The notes under the pieces are model-generated. The model made no database searches. It had not been told where the DNA came from and was given only the letters and a program-made list of their open reading frames with translations. A DNA stretch of 18,002 bases from DALYDD01 sp031973395 (GTDB lineage Bacteria; Patescibacteriota; Minisyncoccia; Phycocordibacterales; CAIZLB01). The translations under genes were made by a program, and so were the position numbers. Below, piece by piece: positions 14,227 through 18,002 of the stretch (the first letter of the stretch is position 1; every line of letters begins with the position of its first letter). Where the stretch lies: assembly GCA_031973395.1 (NCBI GenBank), contig DALYDD010000020.1, positions 1 through 18,002 of the forward strand. The letters are read 5' to 3'.

Positions 14227-14757
14227 TTAATCCTTCTCGATTGTAATAGACAATCCCTTGGGGCTCTTCTTTGCCGGGTCAGCGATGCGAAAGTTTACGG
14301 TAATGAGTTTGAGGAGTCTCTCCATTCGATCCTTGAGGAAGTCGATATCGAGGAATTTGGTACGGCCAGTGAGGAAAAGGTCGAGTTTGATTCGATGTCC
14401 TTCGCCAAGCCATTCTGAGGCCTTTTTAGCTTTGAGAGCTAAATCATGGTCTCCTGTACCGATTTTTACCTGTAAACTTTTTACTTCAACATTCTTTGCA
14501 TGAGCTTTTGCTTGCTTCTGCTTTTTGTTTTCGTCGTATTGGAATTTTCCGTAATCTGTGATTTTTGCAACGGGAGGGAGGGCTTTGGGTGATATTTCGA
14601 TAAGGTCGAAACCGAGTTCTTCTGCCTTTGTTAATGCTTCCTGGAGTGAGAGCACTCCGAAGTTTTCTCCCTGCGGACCGATGACACGCAGCTGTGCTGC
14701 CCGAATCTGGTGATTAATTTTTACCGAAGGGATGTGATTATGGTTATATTGAGCCAA
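14227..14757 (-). CDS. infC: Translation initiation factor IF-3
   Basis: Binds the 30S subunit, keeps subunits apart and checks the initiator tRNA-start codon pairing. 176 aa, the usual length. N-domain: INHQIRAAQLRVIGPQGENFGVLSLQEAL and DLIEISPKALPPVAKITDYGKFQY (residues about 14-75). Linker: DENKKQKQAKAHAKN. C-domain: VEVKSLQVKIGTGDHDLALKAKKASEWLGEGHRIKLDLFLTGR. No in-frame ATG lies near the N-terminus; the start is TTG at 14757. A rare start codon in infC is well known (AUU in E. coli) and lets IF3 limit its own synthesis. First gene of the minus-strand operon, with a TATAAT box 15 bases upstream and no Shine-Dalgarno sequence. Confidence 0.95.
   Translation of the reverse strand: MAQYNHNHIPSVKINHQIRAAQLRVIGPQGENFGVLSLQEALTKAEELGFDLIEISPKALPPVAKITDYGKFQYDENKKQKQAKAHAKNVEVKSLQVKIGTGDHDLALKAKKASEWLGEGHRIKLDLFLTGRTKFLDIDFLKDRMERLLKLITVNFRIADPAKKSPKGLSITIEKD
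14515..14537. repeat. 23-base exact repeat, copy inside infC
   Basis: Copy of 14160-14182. On the minus strand it encodes DENKKQK, part of the basic linker between the two IF3 domains. Confidence 0.9.
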
Positions 14758-14772
14758 TTTTTTATGAAAATG

Positions 14773-14778
14773 ATTATA
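14773..14778 (-). promoter_or_regulatory. TATAAT box of the infC operon
   Basis: Minus-strand TATAAT 15 bases before the TTG start, predicting a leader of about 9 nt. The best -35 candidate, GTAACA (14800-14795) at 16 bp, is partial. Confidence 0.5.
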
Positions 14779-14865
14779 TCGCTAAATGTATTGCTGTTAC
14801 TCTAGCATAGACGTATAGGAGAGGCAATTATGTCAAAGTATAGAGGTCAGTATGAAAGTGTAAAA

Positions 14866-14902
14866 ATGGTTTGCCCCGGTCGCTCTCTTGGAGCGCCGGG
14901 GC
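14866..14902 (-). terminator. Terminator of the pilin-like gene
   Basis: Minus strand: GCCCCGG/CCGGGGC 7-bp stem (14902-14896 with 14879-14873) with an inner CGCTC/GAGCG, followed by AAACCATTTTTA. The hairpin is very stable; the T-tract is short and 6 bases away. Confidence 0.7.
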
Positions 14903-14938
14903 GTTGGTTGAAATGTGGGTGGGTGCACACGGGGTGTG

Positions 14939-15208
14939 CTATCGGGGAGACTCGGCTGGCGCCGCTGCCTCCTTGTTTTTCTTGAGGAGCTGTCGCAGCT
15001 CGGCGACCTCATTTTTGGTGAGGTGGGTAGCATCAAACTCGGCCTTCTCGGCCGCCGCTTCTTTGGCACGCTGGTCTACGGATTCCCGTCCGAAGATGCC
15101 ATTCAGGGCCGGAATGGCGATAGCTGCGATGACGCCGATGACGGCAAGACACACAACAAGTTCGACAAGGCTGAAGCCCTTTTTCTTTGTGATTTTGGTG
15201 GTTTTCAT
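14939..15208 (-). CDS. Short type IV pilin-like protein (pseudopilin)
   Basis: 89 aa. The N-terminus carries a class III prepilin signal: a basic leader (MKTTKITKKK), the cleavage site G-F, then FSLVELVVCLAVIGVIAAIAIPAL with the conserved Glu at +5 of the mature protein. After this helix come only about 55 residues, rich in Ala, Lys, Glu and Arg (RESVDQRAKEAAAEKAEFDATHL, AELRQLLKKNKEAAAP). They predict a charged helix or coiled coil and no globular pilin head. Most major pilins are 120-180 aa, so this is a minimal form. The gene is clearly GC-richer than its neighbours and stands alone, with a consensus promoter and its own terminator. No prepilin peptidase or other pilus genes are in the window. 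It could be a minor pseudopilin or a membrane scaffold using the same export route. Confidence 0.85.
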   Translation of the reverse strand: MKTTKITKKKGFSLVELVVCLAVIGVIAAIAIPALNGIFGRESVDQRAKEAAAEKAEFDATHLTKNEVAELRQLLKKNKEAAAPAESPR

Positions 15209-15277
15209 TGGAGTGCTGGGTGGTTGGTATGCTGCGGTGTTCTATGTTCTATTTCTGAGGTGGCGGGGACCTTTGTC

Positions 15278-15306
15278 AGAATAATAAGGATTGCCACACC
15301 TGTCAA
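15278..15306 (-). promoter_or_regulatory. Consensus promoter of the pilin-like gene
   Basis: Minus strand: TTGACA (15306-15301), 17 bp, TATTCT (15283-15278). Expected start about 15271, so the leader is about 63 nt, C/A-rich, without a Shine-Dalgarno sequence. Confidence 0.75.
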
Positions 15307-15339
15307 TTTTTATAGAGATTTTACAAATCTGCACAAAAT

Positions 15340-16443
15340 CTAGAGCACCTTTCGAATCGGCCAAACAATTTTTTCCAAAATTCTGGTCCAAAGACTACGC
15401 TTTTTCCATTCCTGTAAATCTAACTTTTTTGCACCCTGGAGCATGTGTTCTTGCACCCCTTCGTTTAGTTCACTGACACATTTCTTATCATCAATAAAAA
15501 TAGCACATTCATAGTTATAGCGCAGACTGAGGTTGTCCAAATTAAACGTTCCGATCATGGCATTTTCATCATCAAAAATTGCCACTTTGCTATGAATCAT
15601 TTGTGGATTGAAATATATCGAGATTCCATGCTCAAGCATTCGAGTGATATATGTATTGCGGGCAAGGTCTACAATACGTGAATCACTGTGTTCGGAGGTG
15701 ATGATATTAATTTCCAGGCCTCTGTTTGTGGCGCGGCGGAGGCATCGGGCCAGACGTCTATCGGGCACAATGTATGGAGATATCAAGGTTACTTGTTTCT
15801 TGGCAGTGCGAATTTTTTCTACTAGTTTACGATAGATATGTCGCTGGCCCTGAAGCGGCGCTTGGGTAATATATGAAAAAGCATCCGTCGACGTTTTGGA
15901 AGAATTGCCAATTCTAAATGTTTTATGATGGCTCTTATGCCATGTTTTATTAAAAGCTCTTTGCCCCTGCATTACTGCCTCACTGCCGCGGATAGTAATT
16001 CCGGTCTCAACCCAATCGCATGCGGGTTCGCCGATACAAAAGCTCCCAACGAATAATTCATGTCCGTCTACTACCACCGTTCGGCGGTGATTACGCAAAA
16101 ACCAGAGGGTCTTTTTAGATTTTGAAAAAGGTACAAAAGAGTTAAAAAATCTCAAGTGTCCTCCCACATGCTGAAATGCATCCAAATACAATGATTGAGA
16201 AAGAGACCAGCTACCCATGGCGTCTACAAGTACACGTACCTTGACGCCCGAGCGGGCTTTCTGCAAAAGAATATCCAAAACTTTGCGTCCGATGGCGTCG
16301 GGTAGAAAATAAAAAGTCTCGATATCGATGGTTCGCTCTGCTCGTTCAAGCATTTCCAAGATGCCGTCCATGCAAGCAGCAGAGGAGTGGAAGAGTTTGT
16401 ACGAGATTGGCGCAGCGGTCACTGGTTGGGTTTCGGGATTCAT
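15340..16443 (-). CDS. Phospholipase D family, cardiolipin synthase-like (ClsB type)
   Basis: 367 aa enzyme with two HKD half-sites, likely joining phosphatidyl groups to make cardiolipin or a related lipid at the membrane. Second motif: H-S-K-V-A-I-F-D followed by GTFNLDNLS (near 300), fully canonical. First motif: N-H-R-R-T-V-V-V-D followed by GSFCIG (near 120); the expected lysine is arginine. Other family segments: ETFYFLPDAIGRKVLDILLQKARSGVKVRVLVDAMGS near 42-80 and LISPYIVPDRRLARCLRRATNRGLEINIITS near 220-250. The N-terminal membrane helices of ClsA are absent, as in ClsB. The ATG at 16443 was chosen over a TTG at 16458 because the latter overlaps the -10 box. The gene is divergent from the exported protein gene at 16529. 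Confidence 0.88.
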   Translation of the reverse strand: MNPETQPVTAAPISYKLFHSSAACMDGILEMLERAERTIDIETFYFLPDAIGRKVLDILLQKARSGVKVRVLVDAMGSWSLSQSLYLDAFQHVGGHLRFFNSFVPFSKSKKTLWFLRNHRRTVVVDGHELFVGSFCIGEPACDWVETGITIRGSEAVMQGQRAFNKTWHKSHHKTFRIGNSSKTSTDAFSYITQAPLQGQRHIYRKLVEKIRTAKKQVTLISPYIVPDRRLARCLRRATNRGLEINIITSEHSDSRIVDLARNTYITRMLEHGISIYFNPQMIHSKVAIFDDENAMIGTFNLDNLSLRYNYECAIFIDDKKCVSELNEGVQEHMLQGAKKLDLQEWKKRSLWTRILEKIVWPIRKVL

Positions 16444-16457
16444 GTTTCTTGATCTCA

Positions 16458-16466
16458 ATAGTAACA
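16458..16466 (-). promoter_or_regulatory. Extended -10 of the phospholipase D gene
   Basis: Minus strand: TG-T-TACTAT, hexamer 16463-16458, 14 bases before the ATG at 16443. TTTCAA (16486-16481) at 17 bp is a partial -35. Confidence 0.5.
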
Positions 16467-16513
16467 GTTTTTACAATTTTTTGAAAAAAATTTAGCTAAA
16501 TAATACAAGGCGA

Positions 16514-16522
16514 TGCTATACT
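16514..16522 (+). promoter_or_regulatory. Extended -10 promoter, leaderless start
   Basis: TG-C-TATACT (hexamer 16517-16522), identical to the box at 2804-2812. It ends 6 bases before the ATG at 16529. An out-of-frame ATG at 16524 is too close to the box to be transcribed. Confidence 0.6.
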
Positions 16523-16528
16523 CATGGC

Positions 16529-17323
16529 ATGATCTCTACGATCCGTCGCATTTCAATTTTATCTTTTGTTGTGGCCCTTTTCTGCACCTTGGCTGTGATG
16601 ATCGCAACGATGTTCGCAGGCCAAGTGAATGCCGCCGAGCTCTCGGGTTCATTGTCGAGTGGCGGAGACAATCTACACCAGGTTCGGTTGGAGCTGAAGC
16701 TTCTTGATCAGAAAACAAAGCTAATTGGTGACGCTATTATCTCCGAAGATTCAATAAAGCCATATACAATTGTAGAAACTGTGTTTAAAACCCGAGCACG
16801 CGCATTTGGCGGTGATGTCTATTTGCCAACATATCGAGAGGATATTGTTTTTGAGCCCGTAATTATGTTTCCTGAAGAGGGAAGTAATGCCGTCATTCCT
16901 GGTACGCCCTCTATACACCTCGGACGGACTTTGCCAATGAAGGAAGGAAAATATATTCTGCATGAATACGAAGAAGTAGATATCACGATCACGATCCCGA
17001 TGAAAGTTTTATCAAAAACAATTCCTCCGCGCCTCATTTTCAAAACAAAACTCAATACAGTTTTATGGTACCCGACTGTATATCAAAATGGTTTACATGA
17101 TCCAGGGATTAGTGCCGAAACAGGCGAGCGCCTCATCCAAATTCCTCTCATCAATGCCAACTCTGTGCCGATGCAGGTAACTAGACTAGATTGGCAAACT
17201 GAACCAGTAGTTTTGCTTCGTGGAGGAAAAACATATTCGGCTATTAAAAAAGATATCAAACAAAATAATTCCGCTAATGTTTTCACTATTTTGAAGCGCT
17301 CTTTTTCGGGCCAGATTAAATAG
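16529..17323 (+). CDS. Exported protein of unknown function
   Basis: 264 aa, family not recognised. Residues 1-36 are a signal peptide: RRISILSFVVALFCTLAVMIATM, then GQVNA-AE as a likely cleavage site. The mature part is beta-rich by pattern, with alternating hydrophobic stretches (HQVRLELKLLDQKTKLIGDAI, YTIVETVFKTRARAFGG, EEVDITITIPMKVL, PRLIFKTKLNTVLWYP) and no further membrane helix. There are no cysteines after the signal peptide. The start ATG coincides with the expected transcription start. The gene faces the phospholipase D gene across about 85 bases that hold both promoters; shared timing is possible but not shown. It converges with the phosphatase gene downstream, and no clear terminator separates them. 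Confidence 0.75.
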   Translation: MISTIRRISILSFVVALFCTLAVMIATMFAGQVNAAELSGSLSSGGDNLHQVRLELKLLDQKTKLIGDAIISEDSIKPYTIVETVFKTRARAFGGDVYLPTYREDIVFEPVIMFPEEGSNAVIPGTPSIHLGRTLPMKEGKYILHEYEEVDITITIPMKVLSKTIPPRLIFKTKLNTVLWYPTVYQNGLHDPGISAETGERLIQIPLINANSVPMQVTRLDWQTEPVVLLRGGKTYSAIKKDIKQNNSANVFTILKRSFSGQIK

Positions 17324-17357
17324 TTTGCGTGTACCCCCACCGTGTGGCGGCCATGGC

Positions 17358-18002
17358 TTAGATAATCGTATTCTTGCCGCGCAGATCAATGTGGTCGTCC
17401 CACACCACTAATTTCCATCGTTCTCGCGGTTTTGGAGCAAACCACTTGCTGTGGAATATTCCTGATTGATACTGGCAAACAGTAATTCCAGCGTTATTGG
17501 AAGGGTTAAAAAAACTCAGCTTATTATAATCCTGAGCGTTTAATTCGTCTCCGTAGAGCATATAGGCGATGAGCATTTTGAGAAAAATACCATGTGTCAC
17601 TACAAGAATTCTTGTTTCTGTATGTGTCTCTAAATATGAAAGACAGGCTCGCGCTCGATCGCGCAGGTCCGAGAAATTTTCTTCATCTGAATATCGAAAA
17701 TCATCATCGTGATAGCTGTGATCGATGGTATCCACAATTTTGCGGATCTCCGGATCATCCATTGATTTACCAACAATCGCGCTTGGATTTCGACGTTCTG
17801 CCAATAGATCGCTATATTCAATCGGTGTTTTAATTTTCAAATGTTCATTGATAATTGCCGCGGTTTCTCGTGTACGATCAAAAGGGCTGCATAAAATCTT
17901 TTCAATATGACCTTTTTCTTTTTGCTCTTCTTCTAATCTTTCACCGGTGACATGTGCTTGTTCCACACCCTTATCGCTCAATTGGCCATGTGCATCTTGG
18001 CG
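17358..18002 (-). CDS. Histidine phosphatase family protein, 5' end cut by window
   Basis: Branch of the phosphoglycerate mutase-like phosphatases, which pass phosphate through a histidine. The frame runs off the right edge; the first visible residues are RQDAHGQLSDKGVEQA, the part just after the N-terminal RHG motif, which must lie outside. Seen: CSPFDRTRETAAII near residues 38-51 (the conserved S-x-x-x-R-x-x-E/Q-T-A), LAERRNPSAIVGKS, and the second catalytic histidine in ILVVTHGIFLKMLIAYML. The C-terminus ends with a small beta strand pair (RWKLVVWDDHIDLRG). The substrate cannot be predicted; sugar phosphates, nucleotides or phosphoproteins are all known for the family. Confidence 0.88.
   Translation of the reverse strand, partial: RQDAHGQLSDKGVEQAHVTGERLEEEQKEKGHIEKILCSPFDRTRETAAIINEHLKIKTPIEYSDLLAERRNPSAIVGKSMDDPEIRKIVDTIDHSYHDDDFRYSDEENFSDLRDRARACLSYLETHTETRILVVTHGIFLKMLIAYMLYGDELNAQDYNKLSFFNPSNNAGITVCQYQSGIFHSKWFAPKPRERWKLVVWDDHIDLRGKNTII

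Noticed and set aside
14831..14971. Small plus-strand frame after AGGAGAGG (about 46 codons from ATG at 14831)
   Set aside because: The upstream AGGAGAGG looks like a good ribosome site, but the frame crosses the pilin terminator and then runs antisense to the pilin gene, giving Gly/Trp/Pro-rich nonsense-like sequence.
1..18002. CRISPR array, transposase, integrase or tRNA genes
   Set aside because: No regularly spaced repeats, no transposase or integrase motifs and no tRNA cloverleaf were found on either strand.

Overview
The window reads as one contig from a small-genome bacterium with the standard genetic code (TGA is used as a stop). I infer Candidate Phyla Radiation (Patescibacteria, Parcubacteria-like). 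The reasons are the very short intergenic gaps, many small secreted or membrane proteins of unknown function, genes that appear to start at or within a few bases of the transcription start, and a divergent version of the infC-rpmI-rplT operon. No marker here fixes the lineage. Two runs of exactly ten N (9801-9810, 13129-13138) are scaffold gaps, and each interrupts a gene.

Layout. 1-2084 (+): 3' part of a P-type cation ATPase. 2175-3592 (+): a long nucleoside diphosphate kinase and a secreted peptidoglycan-binding protein. 3593-4177: no credible protein gene, but a strong extended -10 promoter followed by about 370 bases that fold into three strong RNA-like helices; this is the best candidate for something undescribed. 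4178-6169 (+): a small integral membrane protein and a beta-CASP metallo-beta-lactamase nuclease. 6214-8833 (+): an O-methyltransferase, a D-2-hydroxyacid dehydrogenase and a LOG-like Rossmann protein. 8895-11725 (+): an unknown exported protein split by the first N gap, and a DUF2207 membrane protein with a Gly-rich tail. 11770-13260 (-): two unknown genes, each with its own consensus promoter, long leader and GC-rich terminator. 13284-14778 (-): the infC-rpmI-rplT operon, with a long, structured infC-rpmI gap that carries a 23-base repeat of infC coding sequence. 14866-15306 (-): a very short type IV pilin-like gene. 15340-16466 (-): a phospholipase D / cardiolipin synthase-like enzyme. 16514-17323 (+): an unknown exported protein, divergent from it. 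17358-18002 (-): a histidine phosphatase cut by the window end.

Two expression styles stand out. Most ordinary genes have a TATACT/TATAAT box 6-15 bases before the start codon, so their mRNAs would be leaderless or nearly so. Three small genes on the minus strand (203 aa, about 125 aa, 89 aa) instead have TTGACA-N17 promoters, leaders of about 63-189 nt without a Shine-Dalgarno sequence, and hairpin terminators. The genes do not form one pathway. Shared themes are translation (infC, rpmI, rplT), nucleotide and RNA metabolism (ndk, beta-CASP nuclease) and the cell envelope.
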